Shown piece after piece: positions 36,560-44,865 of a stretch of 64,000 nt of DNA. A model generated the notes under the pieces. The model was not told the DNA's origin, made no database searches, and saw only the letters and a program-made list of their open reading frames with translations. The stretch's first letter is position 1; every line of letters begins with the position of its first letter. The stretch spans positions 1-64,000 of the forward strand of contig CALGNN010000014.1 in NCBI GenBank assembly GCA_937961455.1. Direction: 5' to 3'. Position numbers and translations under genes: made by a program. Origin of the DNA: an uncultured Saprospiraceae bacterium (GTDB lineage Bacteria > Bacteroidota > Bacteroidia > Chitinophagales > Saprospiraceae).

Positions 36560-37189
36560 ATGAAAAATGTTGTAATAATTTTTTCATGGTTTTTCTTGCT
36601 ACCATTGACAGGTCAAAGTCAATCTTTTAAAAAGCAAATCAAACAACATCGCAAGACTTATAAGAAAAACTTCTTAGCCGATGAGCGTGCTCCATTGACT
36701 AAAAAAGACTTAAAAAAAATGCAGTTTTTTGCTGCACAAGAAAAGTATAAGGTGCGTGCTGAATTCACACTGACACCTGATGCAAAACCATTCAAAATGG
36801 CAACCTATAGCGGCATTACGAGAGACTATATTAGTTATGGGATTATAAATTTCACGATAGATGGCGAATCACATCAATTGAATATCTACAAAAACTTAGG
36901 GTTTTTAAATAATCCCGTATATAAGGATCATTTATTTTTACCGTTTAAAGATTGGACAAATGATGAAGAGAGCTACGGTGGAGGAAGGTATTTAGACCTT
37001 AAAATGTCGGATATCATTGATCAAAAAATCTATATAGATTTTAATAAGGCTTATAACCCTTGGTGCGCCTACAGTGATGGATATAATTGTCCAGTTCCCC
37101 CAAAAGAAAATCATTTGGGAATAGCCCTTAAAGCAGGCGAAAGAAAATTTAAAGGAATAAAAAAATCATTTCCAAGGCAAGAAATTTGA
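36560..37189 (+). CDS. DUF1684 domain-containing protein
   Basis: After a signal peptide (to about TGQS) comes a DUF1684 domain: HRKTYKKNFLADERAPLTKKDL, YISYGIINFTI, FLPFKDWTNDEESYGGGRYLDL, and NPWCAYSDGYNCPVPPKENHL. The Asn-Pro-Trp-Cys-Ala-Tyr block is the conserved core of the family. Function unknown; DUF1684 proteins are secreted and have a split-barrel-like fold. Its start follows the propeller gene by one base, so they are cotranscribed. Confidence 0.88.
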   Translation: MKNVVIIFSWFFLLPLTGQSQSFKKQIKQHRKTYKKNFLADERAPLTKKDLKKMQFFAAQEKYKVRAEFTLTPDAKPFKMATYSGITRDYISYGIINFTIDGESHQLNIYKNLGFLNNPVYKDHLFLPFKDWTNDEESYGGGRYLDLKMSDIIDQKIYIDFNKAYNPWCAYSDGYNCPVPPKENHLGIALKAGERKFKGIKKSFPRQEI

Positions 37190-37252
37190 TTTTAATGTAA
37201 AACATTGGGAAATTGTAATTTATAGCAGGCCAACCATAATAAAAACAAATTA

Positions 37253-38878
37253 ATGAAACCAGTCAAATTGTTTTTCATCCTCACTTTTTATTTATGCATT
37301 GCTAGTGGATTTAGCAGTCAAACACAGTACAGTAATAATTCATTTGATTTAATCATTCAAATGGAAGACGAAGGATTAAATCCTGCAGCAGCTTTAAGAG
37401 CCTCAGAAAATCTTAAAATCCAATCGCAAAAACTTATTTATGCGGATCTTTTCATTTATCATGTCTCACTAGAAACTCCCTTAAATTTATTTGAAAGCAT
37501 CAATGCTATTCAAAGGGATAAGGCAATTAAATTTGCATGTGAAGATTTGGTTTTAACAGATCGAGAAACCACACCTAATGATCCTTTTATTGGCACTCAA
37601 ATTCACCATGATTATATAAATTCAAAAACTGCTTGGGACATCTCAACCGATGGTATCACAGCAGATGGAAGAGAAGCAGTAATTGCTATTTATGAAACGG
37701 GATTTTCTCCTGACCATGAAGATCTTGTTGGGACAAGCTTTATTAATCAATTTGAAATTCCAAATGATGGACTAGATAATGATGAAAACGGATTTATTGA
37801 TGACTATAATGGCTACAATGTCTTAAACATGAATGATGTTCACCCGACTGCTTCGCACGGAAGTTCTGTACACGGAATAATTGGTGCAAAGGGTGACAAT
37901 GACATTGGAGGAAGTGGCATCATGTGGAATTCATCACTATTGCTCGTTTCTAATGTCACCAATATTTCAAGAATCTTGGAAGCCATGGCCTATGTAAAGA
38001 AATTGCGTCAAGACTTCAACGAATCCAATGGCACTAAAGGGGCATTTATTGTAGCAACAAATCTTTCAAAAGGTGCTCCCGGCGTTTTCCCAGAGACTCA
38101 GCCTATTTGGTGCAGTACTTACGACGACTTAGGATCAGTTGGGATACTAAGTATCGTTGCTTCTCCTAATAGCAATGTTGACATTGATGAAGAAGGGGAT
38201 CTGCCATCTCTTTGTCCAAGTGAATTTATTATCTCTGTTACAAGAACAACGTTTGAAGATGTATTGCAAAATGGAGGTTATGGCGCTACGTCAGTTGACC
38301 TTTCAGCTTTGGGTTTTGATGTGCATACAACGGGATTAAATAATGGCTATGATGCTAGTTTTAAAGGAACTTCTGCTGCAACCCCGCAAGTATCTGGAAC
38401 TATCGGTTTAATATATGGTGCTATGTGTTTGGACTTACTTACACAAATTGATCTTGATCCTGCTGCTGGAGCTCTAATAGTTAAATCACTCATACTTGAT
38501 AATGTAAGCCCTATTTCTAGCTTAGACAATAAAACAACAACAGAAGGGAAACTAGATGTAGCAGCTTCGGTAGTTGCTGCTAGAGATTATTGTGGGGTGA
38601 GCTTTGGGACTTTTGGTATTGAAAATTTGTATCCCAATCCAACACCTAATATTACCAGACTCTATTATCAGACAATGGATGAAAAGCCTGTATCAATAAA
38701 AATATTTAACCCTGTAGGAAAATTAGTTTGGGAAGACACCATTATACCTCCTCCTATTTTTGAGAAAGTTTATGTTTTAGATTTTATGGATGGATTCCCC
38801 AATGGACTTTATTATATTTCATTGAGCTCAGGAGAAGAAAAAGCCTGTAGATCCTTTGTGAAAATAAACGGTATATAA
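37253..38878 (+). CDS. S8 (subtilisin-like) peptidase with T9SS type A domain; Asp-to-Glu at active site
   Basis: Secreted protein. Signal peptide ends near GFSSQ. The S8 fold has His202 in SHGSSVHG, oxyanion Asn270 in VATNLS and catalytic Ser374 in FKGTSAATPQ. At the expected D-T-G position the sequence reads AIYETGFSPDHED, so the first triad residue is Glu148. The C-terminal type A sorting domain (IENLYPNPTPN, IFNPVGKLVWE, FPNGLYYISL) sends it through T9SS. It may be a working protease with altered charge relay, or a binding pseudo-protease. Confidence 0.85.
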   Translation: MKPVKLFFILTFYLCIASGFSSQTQYSNNSFDLIIQMEDEGLNPAAALRASENLKIQSQKLIYADLFIYHVSLETPLNLFESINAIQRDKAIKFACEDLVLTDRETTPNDPFIGTQIHHDYINSKTAWDISTDGITADGREAVIAIYETGFSPDHEDLVGTSFINQFEIPNDGLDNDENGFIDDYNGYNVLNMNDVHPTASHGSSVHGIIGAKGDNDIGGSGIMWNSSLLLVSNVTNISRILEAMAYVKKLRQDFNESNGTKGAFIVATNLSKGAPGVFPETQPIWCSTYDDLGSVGILSIVASPNSNVDIDEEGDLPSLCPSEFIISVTRTTFEDVLQNGGYGATSVDLSALGFDVHTTGLNNGYDASFKGTSAATPQVSGTIGLIYGAMCLDLLTQIDLDPAAGALIVKSLILDNVSPISSLDNKTTTEGKLDVAASVVAARDYCGVSFGTFGIENLYPNPTPNITRLYYQTMDEKPVSIKIFNPVGKLVWEDTIIPPPIFEKVYVLDFMDGFPNGLYYISLSSGEEKACRSFVKINGI

Positions 38879-39638
38879 AAATAATTTTCTCGTCTCCATT
38901 TAATCTAGACTTTCATTTGCTATTCAAAATTCAGTGATGAGAACTTATGTCTCTGCTGGAGCTTGATGGTTTTCATGATACTTATATTCCTCAGCTTTCA
39001 TACTTCGGACTGCGTTAACAAATCGTTAAACTAGCTGCATTCATTTTTTTTTACTCGGAGATACCCAACCATTAAATAACAAAAAGCATCTTATAATTGT
39101 AAGCAGCGTTATTTGAAATTGGGGTATATTAATAGTAAGCATGCTTTTAAAGAAAGTAAAGTCCTTTGAAATAAAATTATAAAAACTATAAAAAGCTATA
39201 CTAAAATATGACACCCAGACGTCATATATAGATAGGGGAAGATGGTTTTAATACTGTCTTAATAGTATAAACAGTTAATACACATGAAAACCCCAAAATT
39301 TGGGTATTGTGTGAAAGTAATTTACACCGTAATTTTGAAGCATAACAAGAACTAGAATGAATGCGAAAAACGAATAGAAACCTTAAGCTTAATAAGCATT
39401 GAAATAAATGGCCCTTTATTTCATTCCTATCTAGCTTTACGAATTTGTAAATTTCCTTATTTATTAATTTTTAAAATAATTGAAAGAATTGACGCTTTTG
39501 AAACAAGCGAATAATGAATAAACATATTACAAAAAATCATAATATGTTTAAAGATGAACTAAGCACATTAAACTACTACGCTTAAGAAATCAAACTAACA
39601 TTACTAACCAAATTTAGCAAACACAGAAACCTAACATT
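38879..39638. other. 760-bp gene-free stretch
   Basis: No reading frame with credible coding character was found on either strand. The stretch holds two inverted repeats (a 7-bp arm pair at 39206-39227 and CCCAAAATTTGGG at 39295-39307) and long A/T runs. It lies between the S8 peptidase and porin genes and probably contains the porin promoter and regulatory sites. A small RNA cannot be excluded. Confidence 0.6.
39206..39227. promoter_or_regulatory. Inverted repeat ATATGAC-N8-GTCATAT
   Basis: Seven-base arms are exact complements with an 8-bp centre. It is the most symmetric site in the long intergenic stretch upstream of the porin gene, and could be an operator for a dimeric regulator. Nothing identifies the protein. 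Confidence 0.35.
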
Positions 39639-40361
39639 ATGAAACAAGTATCATTAATATTAAGCATCCTCCTAATAAGCCTAGGATTAAACGCACAAGT
39701 AAAAGTAAACACTGGATTAAGCATTGGTGCACTAAAAGGTGCAAAGAGCCCACAAATCCTTTTAATTGACAATGCCGAAATGAAGCAAAAACTTGGGATC
39801 GCCAACATTTCTGCCTATTCTATCGGAACCTTCGCAGAACTAAGACTTGGCTCGTTTTATATCAAACCGAGTGTGAATTACGGAAAACAAACTACTACTT
39901 ACAATGCTGAAAAAACCAACATCCTTATTGAGGAAAGAGAAGAAATGACTTTGATTGAAAAAACCCAATACATAGAGACCCCATTATTGATGGGCTTTAG
40001 ATTTGGTCACTTTAAATTAGAGGCTGGACCTTTGATGAAGTCTATCCTAACGATTGACTCAGAATTGGACAAAATGGATGGATTCTCATCCACACCAGTC
40101 CAAAATCAATTTGGCCTACAAGGAGGAATTGGAGTAAGATTGAACAGTCATCTTGATTTAGAATTTAATTTCAAAAGTTATATGGCCAATGCAGGAAGTC
40201 ATATCAACTTCTATGATCAACCAAAATCCTTTTATTCTAGTCCTGCAAGTTTTGAGCTGAAGGCTGTGTTTAACCTATTTGCCACGAGTAAAAAAACATT
40301 TCCTTCATTCAAAGAATCAACTATTAGTAATTGTAACAAGAATGGTTGCTTTTCATTCTAA
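39639..40361 (+). CDS. Outer-membrane beta-barrel protein (porin family)
   Basis: A signal peptide (ends GLNAQ) precedes alternating beta strands of a barrel: VKVNTGLSIGALK, SFYIKPSVNYGKQ, QYIETPLLMGFRFGHFKLEAGPLM, FGLQGGIGVRLNSHLDLEFN. The pattern TPLLxGFRFG-HFKLEAGP matches the PorT-like porin family of Bacteroidota, eight-strand barrels in the outer membrane. It lacks the C-terminal aromatic end, carrying a Cys-rich KNGCFSF tail instead. Function unknown. Confidence 0.82.
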   Translation: MKQVSLILSILLISLGLNAQVKVNTGLSIGALKGAKSPQILLIDNAEMKQKLGIANISAYSIGTFAELRLGSFYIKPSVNYGKQTTTYNAEKTNILIEEREEMTLIEKTQYIETPLLMGFRFGHFKLEAGPLMKSILTIDSELDKMDGFSSTPVQNQFGLQGGIGVRLNSHLDLEFNFKSYMANAGSHINFYDQPKSFYSSPASFELKAVFNLFATSKKTFPSFKESTISNCNKNGCFSF

Positions 40362-40433
40362 ATGTAAAAGAACAAAGATTGTTATGACATAGCATGAATA
40401 AATTAATAATTGTTATTTCATATATGTGTTTTG

Positions 40434-40467
40434 AAAAAGGGTCAATTAATTTTGACCCTTTTTTTTT
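40434..40467 (+). terminator. Strong terminator after porin gene
   Basis: AAAAAGGGTCAA pairs with its complement around a short loop and is followed by a run of nine T residues (40459-40467). It ends the porin transcript, 54 bp before moaA. Confidence 0.9.
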
Positions 40468-40520
40468 AATGCTTCATATGAGTAGTTTTTGAGTATATTT
40501 ATTTTCTTTAGGTATATTAT

Positions 40521-41513
40521 ATGGATAAGATTATAGACAATCATGGTAGAATCATCAACTACTTGCGTTTAGCAGTTACAGATAGGTGTAACCTAAGATG
40601 CTTCTATTGTATGCCTAATGAGGGAATTGAATTTGTAGATCGAAAGGAGTTACTTAGCTTTGAAGAAATGCTTCGGATTTGTCAAATTCTAGCTAAAAAA
40701 GGAATACATAAAATTCGAATCACTGGAGGAGAACCTTTCGTAAGAAAAGGAATTATGGATTTTATTCGATCACTTTCCAAGATTGAAGAAATTAAAAATA
40801 TTCATATTACTACCAATGGCACATTAACAAGAAAGTATCTTGATGAACTTATTGAACTAGGTATCAACTCATTTAATTTAAGCATCGATAGCCTTGACAA
40901 GGATCGTTTTCATCAAATTACTCGCCGTGATTATTTCTCCGAAGTCATGTTGTGCTTGAATGAAATGTTAGAAAAAAATGTGGACGTAAAGTTAAACTGT
41001 GTGGTGATGAACGGACAAAACACTGAAGATATCATCCCAATGGTTTCTTTAGCAAAAGAACATGCCATCGCTGTCAGATTTATCGAGGAGATGCCATTTA
41101 ATGGTAATGGGAAGGACGAAGATCATCTTCTATGGAATTACAAAAAGATCCTAAATCATATTGAAAATCATTTTGGTGATGCTATTAAATTAGAGGATCC
41201 CGCCTACGCTACTTCACTTAATTATAAGATAGCCGGATTTAATGGAAGCTTTGGTATCATCCCAGCATTTAGCAGAACATTTTGTGGTACTTGCAATCGA
41301 ATTAGACTGACTCCAAAAGGAATGATCAAGACCTGCCTTTATGATGATGGGATATTCAATTTAAAAGAATTAATCAGGTCAGGCGCCACAGATGAAGCCA
41401 TTGAATTGGCCATCTTAGAAGCAAGTTCCAATCGTGCTAAAGATGGATTTGAAGCGCAAGAGAATAGGCTCAACACTAAAGTTTCAGAGTCCATGGCCAG
41501 CATAGGTGGTTAA
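40521..41513 (+). CDS. moaA: GTP 3',8-cyclase
   Basis: Radical SAM enzyme making the first intermediate of molybdenum cofactor from GTP. The N-terminal cluster motif is DRCNLRCFYCMP (Cys23, Cys27, Cys30) and the C-terminal cluster has FCGTCNRIRLT plus TCLY (Cys255, Cys258, Cys272). ITGGEPFVRKG follows the SAM site. The protein ends SIGG; the C-terminal Gly-Gly is needed for activity in this family. It is followed after 9 bp by moeA. No moaC, moaE, moaD or mogA lies in the window. Confidence 0.95.
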   Translation: MDKIIDNHGRIINYLRLAVTDRCNLRCFYCMPNEGIEFVDRKELLSFEEMLRICQILAKKGIHKIRITGGEPFVRKGIMDFIRSLSKIEEIKNIHITTNGTLTRKYLDELIELGINSFNLSIDSLDKDRFHQITRRDYFSEVMLCLNEMLEKNVDVKLNCVVMNGQNTEDIIPMVSLAKEHAIAVRFIEEMPFNGNGKDEDHLLWNYKKILNHIENHFGDAIKLEDPAYATSLNYKIAGFNGSFGIIPAFSRTFCGTCNRIRLTPKGMIKTCLYDDGIFNLKELIRSGATDEAIELAILEASSNRAKDGFEAQENRLNTKVSESMASIGG

Positions 41514-41522
41514 AACAACTTT

Positions 41523-42719
41523 ATGATCACAGTACAAAAGGCTTTAGACATACTCCGAGAAAACCTACAAGATTTTGGCACGGAGAAAATCCCACTTAGT
41601 AAGGCAAGTGAAAGAATTTTAGCTGAATCATTGAGTGCTGATCGTGACCTTCCGCCTTATGATAGGATTACCATGGATGGCATATGCATTGCATATGATT
41701 CTTACAAAAAGGGATCTAGATCTTGGAACATTCAAGAAATTGCAGCAGCTGGATTCAGTAAAAAGAACTTACATAATTCTACGGATTGCATAGAGTGCAT
41801 GACTGGTGCTATTATGCCATCTAATGCTGATACTGTAATAAGATATGAGGATCTCATCATCGAAAACAATATTGCTTCTTTAATTCCAGATGTCATTGTT
41901 AAAGATCAACAAAATGTCCATTTTAAAGGTATTGATCGAAAGCTAGGAGAAATCATTGTTCATCCGAATGTCGCAATGAGTCCAGCAGAGCTTGGCGTCG
42001 CAGCAACTATTGGCAAGCATGAAATTTTGGTAAAAAGATTACCTGAGATCATGATTATTTCAACCGGAGATGAACTGGTGGACATAGACCAAAAACCCTT
42101 AGACCACCAAATTAGAAAGTCAAACATAAGTCGCATACAATCAAGTCTTTTATCCTTTGGTATTGCAGCAAAAACAGATCATTTATTAGATGATCAAGAA
42201 GCTATTAAAGTAAAAATTGACAATTACTTAAAAGCATTTGACATCATCATCTTGAGTGGAGGAGTGTCAAAAGGCAAATACGATTTCATACCATCAGTTA
42301 TGGAATCCTTGGGTGTCAAAAAATTATTCCATAAAATAAAACAGCGACCAGGGAAACCCTTTTGGTTTGGAAAAACTGACGAATGCACCATCTTTGCTTT
42401 CCCAGGCAATCCTGTTTCAAGCTTCCTTTGTATGCAAAAATATTTCATGTATTGGATGGCACTTTGCTTGCAGAATAAAAGTGAATTCAACTCCTTTGGT
42501 ATGCTCACGGAGGATGTGTTTTTTCAACCTGAATTAGAATATTTTTTGGAAGTAAAATTGAGCATGAATGAACAAGCTCAAATTTTAGCCACACCATTTA
42601 AAGGAAATGGATCTGGTGATTTGGCCAATTTAGTTAAAGCCGATGCCTTCATTCAATTGCCTATCAATAAAAGTCATTTCAAAAAAGGAGAAGTGTATCC
42701 ATTACTGCAATACCGTTGA
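41523..42719 (+). CDS. moeA: Molybdopterin molybdotransferase
   Basis: Inserts molybdenum into adenylated molybdopterin. The 398-aa length and blocks fit: DRDLPPYDRITMDGIC, ECMTGAIMPSNADTVIRYED, ISTGDELVD, IILSGGVSKGKYDFIPSVME, and FPGNPVSSFLCMQKYF. It is 9 bp after moaA, so the two form one transcript. The gene ends 200 bp before trpE, and a leader peptide with an attenuator lies between. Confidence 0.94.
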   Translation: MITVQKALDILRENLQDFGTEKIPLSKASERILAESLSADRDLPPYDRITMDGICIAYDSYKKGSRSWNIQEIAAAGFSKKNLHNSTDCIECMTGAIMPSNADTVIRYEDLIIENNIASLIPDVIVKDQQNVHFKGIDRKLGEIIVHPNVAMSPAELGVAATIGKHEILVKRLPEIMIISTGDELVDIDQKPLDHQIRKSNISRIQSSLLSFGIAAKTDHLLDDQEAIKVKIDNYLKAFDIIILSGGVSKGKYDFIPSVMESLGVKKLFHKIKQRPGKPFWFGKTDECTIFAFPGNPVSSFLCMQKYFMYWMALCLQNKSEFNSFGMLTEDVFFQPELEYFLEVKLSMNEQAQILATPFKGNGSGDLANLVKADAFIQLPINKSHFKKGEVYPLLQYR

Positions 42720-42733
42720 AACTTTTCTAAAAA

Positions 42734-42752
42734 AAATACAAAGCTTGTATTT
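42734..42752. promoter_or_regulatory. Palindrome AAATACAA-AGC-TTGTATTT before trp leader
   Basis: Eight-base arms are exact complements around three bases, 15 bp after moeA and 31 bp before the leader ATG. It could be a weak moeA terminator (A/U stem, T-rich tail) or an operator at the trp promoter. The two cannot be separated by eye. Confidence 0.4.
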
Positions 42753-42782
42753 CAATATAATTTTTTCCATCTTGCAATTGAT

Positions 42783-42848
42783 ATGAAAATTATGATAAAT
42801 AAAAATTGGTGGTGGCTTAATACATTCGATAAATCTCGTCGTGATTAA
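42783..42848 (+). CDS. trpL: trp operon leader peptide with three consecutive Trp codons
   Basis: A 21-codon frame encodes MKIMINKNWWWLNTFDKSRRD, with TGG TGG TGG at 42807-42815 and TAA at 42846-42848; an internal ATG at 42792 is an alternative start. Three tandem Trp codons in a tiny frame just upstream of a terminator and trpE are the classic design of a leader that senses charged tRNA-Trp. The stop codon falls in the second pairing segment, so a terminating ribosome would favour termination. Not annotated by length alone, but well supported by context. Confidence 0.88.
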   Translation: MKIMINKNWWWLNTFDKSRRD

Positions 42849-42885
42849 GTACGCCAATTATTAAAATATATAAAGCGGCTTGTCG
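42804..42885 (+). promoter_or_regulatory. Pairing segments of the trp attenuator (1:2 and 2:3)
   Basis: Segment 1 (42804-42811, overlapping the first Trp codons) pairs with segment 2 (42852-42859) over 8 bp including one G-U. Segment 2 (42847-42854) can instead pair with segment 3 (42875-42881) as an AAG/CTT plus CGC/GCG antiterminator. A ribosome stalled on the Trp codons would block 1:2 and free segment 2 for 2:3, preventing the 3:4 terminator. Pairings were found by hand and not energy-tested. Confidence 0.65.
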
Positions 42886-42908
42886 AAACACGACAAGCCG
42901 CTTTTTTT
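42872..42908 (+). terminator. Attenuator terminator (segments 3:4) of the trp operon
   Basis: AAAGCGGCTTGTCG (42872-42885) pairs perfectly with 42891-42904 around loop AAACA, followed by seven T residues (42902-42908). It lies only 10 bp before the trpE ATG, so it is a regulatory terminator rather than a gene end: moeA stops 150 bp earlier. A TTG inside this hairpin (42880) is in the trpE frame but is unlikely to be its start. Confidence 0.92.
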
Positions 42909-42918
42909 ATGGCTAATT

Positions 42919-44295
42919 ATGAATATTAAGATTAATGCAATTAAACTGATCAGTGATAAAACCACTCCAGTTAGAGCTTTTACCATTTTAAGAGACAAAT
43001 TCCCTGAAGGCCTGCTTTTGGAAAGTAGCGATTATAAGGATGCTGAAAATAGTCGAAGCTTCCTTTGCTTTGATTGTATGAGCTCCATTAGAGTAAAACA
43101 AGGAAAGGCAATGATTCATAAATTTGACGGCTTATTTGAAAGCCATCCTATAGCAGAGGGACTTGAGGCATTCTTTCAATCTGTAAGTGTCGACAAATCA
43201 TCCCCTTATGCTTCAATGGTGGGATTCTTTGGATTCACTGCTTATGATGCGATCCAATATTTTGAAGATGTACGTTTATCGAAAGAAAAAAGATCAATGG
43301 ATCTTGATGAAATGAGATATGGTTTTTATCGCTTTCAAATCATCATCAATCATTTTAATGAAGAATTGTTAGTCATAGAAAATCAACCTGAGGGTCAAGC
43401 ATCAAGAATGAAAGAAATTCTCGAAATGGTTGAATCTCCAAATGCAACCAGCTATTCATTTAAATTGGAAGACGAATTCATTTCCAATACGAGCGATGAG
43501 GCTTTCATGGAGATGGTCACTAAGGGCAAAGAACATTGCCAAAGAGGTGATGTCTTCCAAGTTGTCTTGGCAAGACGTTTTGCACAAAAATACAAAGGGG
43601 ATGAATTTAATGTATACAGAAGTCTTCGGAGTATCAACCCATCGCCTTATTTGTTTTATTTCAATTTTGGAGATTACAGCCTATTTGGAAGCAGCCCAGA
43701 AGCACAAATCATCGTAAAGGATCATAAGGCACAGATCCATCCGATTGCTGGTACTTACCGACGTACTGGAGACGATGAAAAGGACCGCAAAAAAGCACAA
43801 GAATTATTCAAAGATGAAAAAGAAAACGCGGAGCATATCATGCTGGTAGATTTAGCTAGAAATGATTTAGGAAGAAATGGAAAAAATATTGAATTAAAAA
43901 AACTCAAGGAGATTCAATTTTTCAGTCACGTCATTCATCTTACTTCAGTTGTTGAAGCAAGCTTAGATAGCATGGATAATTCTAGGCAAATATTCCAAGA
44001 CACCTTCCCTGCCGGGACCCTTTCAGGAGCGCCGAAAGTGAGGGCCATGCAAATCATTGATGAATTGGAAAAGGAAAACAGATCATTTTATGGTGGAGCG
44101 TTAGGGTTCTTTGGATTGGATGGTAGCATCAATCATGCAATCATCATTCGCTCATTTTTAGCAAAAAACAATTACCTCTATTTCCAAGCTGGCGCGGGAG
44201 TTGTCATTAAATCTGATGAACAAAAAGAATTAGAAGAAATCAATAATAAGCTCGCAGCATTAAGAGCAGCGATTAAAAAAGCAGAGCTGATATGA
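42919..44295 (+). CDS. trpE: Anthranilate synthase component I
   Basis: Converts chorismate to anthranilate with TrpG supplying ammonia. The start is ATG 42919. The feedback motif LLLESSDYKD (Trp-binding LLES) lies near the N-terminus, so Trp inhibition is expected. Catalytic blocks follow: FQVVLARRFAQ, PYLFYFNFGDYSLFGSSPE, PIAGTYRRTG, DLARNDLGR, and AGTLSGAPKVRAMQIIDELE. The 459-aa length fits. It overlaps trpG by 4 bp (ATGA), giving coupled synthesis of the two subunits. Confidence 0.96.
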   Translation: MNIKINAIKLISDKTTPVRAFTILRDKFPEGLLLESSDYKDAENSRSFLCFDCMSSIRVKQGKAMIHKFDGLFESHPIAEGLEAFFQSVSVDKSSPYASMVGFFGFTAYDAIQYFEDVRLSKEKRSMDLDEMRYGFYRFQIIINHFNEELLVIENQPEGQASRMKEILEMVESPNATSYSFKLEDEFISNTSDEAFMEMVTKGKEHCQRGDVFQVVLARRFAQKYKGDEFNVYRSLRSINPSPYLFYFNFGDYSLFGSSPEAQIIVKDHKAQIHPIAGTYRRTGDDEKDRKKAQELFKDEKENAEHIMLVDLARNDLGRNGKNIELKKLKEIQFFSHVIHLTSVVEASLDSMDNSRQIFQDTFPAGTLSGAPKVRAMQIIDELEKENRSFYGGALGFFGLDGSINHAIIIRSFLAKNNYLYFQAGAGVVIKSDEQKELEEINNKLAALRAAIKKAELI

Positions 44296-44864
44296 AGAAA
44301 TTAATGATCTTGGATAATTATGATTCCTTTACTTATAATTTAGTTCAGTATGTACTTGAACTTACAGAGGAAGTACCAGATGTATATAGAAATGATAAAA
44401 TTTCATTGGAAGACGTTGATGCATATGAAAGTATTATTCTTTCTCCCGGCCCTGGTATACCTGAAGAAGCAGGTATTTTACTACCACTCATCAAACAATA
44501 CGCACCAACTAAAAAAATCTTAGGCGTCTGCTTAGGACATCAAGCCATTGGTGAAGCTTTTGGTGCAAAACTGCTCAATCTTGAAAGTGTATTTCATGGT
44601 GTGGCTACAGATATGTATCAATCAGAAGAAGATGATCCACTTTACAAGAATATTCCAAAGCAATTCAAGGCTGGAAGATATCACAGTTGGGTTATTGAAA
44701 AATCAACTTTACCTGAAGAATTTATTGTAAACTGTAAAGATGCAGATGATGAAATCATGGGAATAAGACATAAAAGTTTACCCATTTTTGGGGTCCAATT
44801 CCACCCTGAATCAATCTTAACCGAAAATGGCAAAACGCTTCTCAAAAACTTTTTAGCCTATTAA
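44292..44864 (+). CDS. trpG: Anthranilate synthase component II (glutamine amidotransferase)
   Basis: Glutaminase subunit. The triad is visible: Cys80 in GVCLGHQAIGEAFG, His171 and Glu173 in VQFHPESIL. The oxyanion block SPGPGIPEEAG is present. Length 190 aa, no fusion to trpD. It starts inside the end of trpE and is followed one base later by trpD. In the absence of another copy it may also serve p-aminobenzoate synthase (PabA role); that is inference. Confidence 0.95.
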   Translation: MKKLMILDNYDSFTYNLVQYVLELTEEVPDVYRNDKISLEDVDAYESIILSPGPGIPEEAGILLPLIKQYAPTKKILGVCLGHQAIGEAFGAKLLNLESVFHGVATDMYQSEEDDPLYKNIPKQFKAGRYHSWVIEKSTLPEEFIVNCKDADDEIMGIRHKSLPIFGVQFHPESILTENGKTLLKNFLAY

Positions 44865-44865
44865 A

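Noticed and set aside
42880-42918. TTG start for trpE at 42880
   Set aside because: It lies inside the attenuator terminator stem; the ATG at 42919 gives the normal TrpE start.
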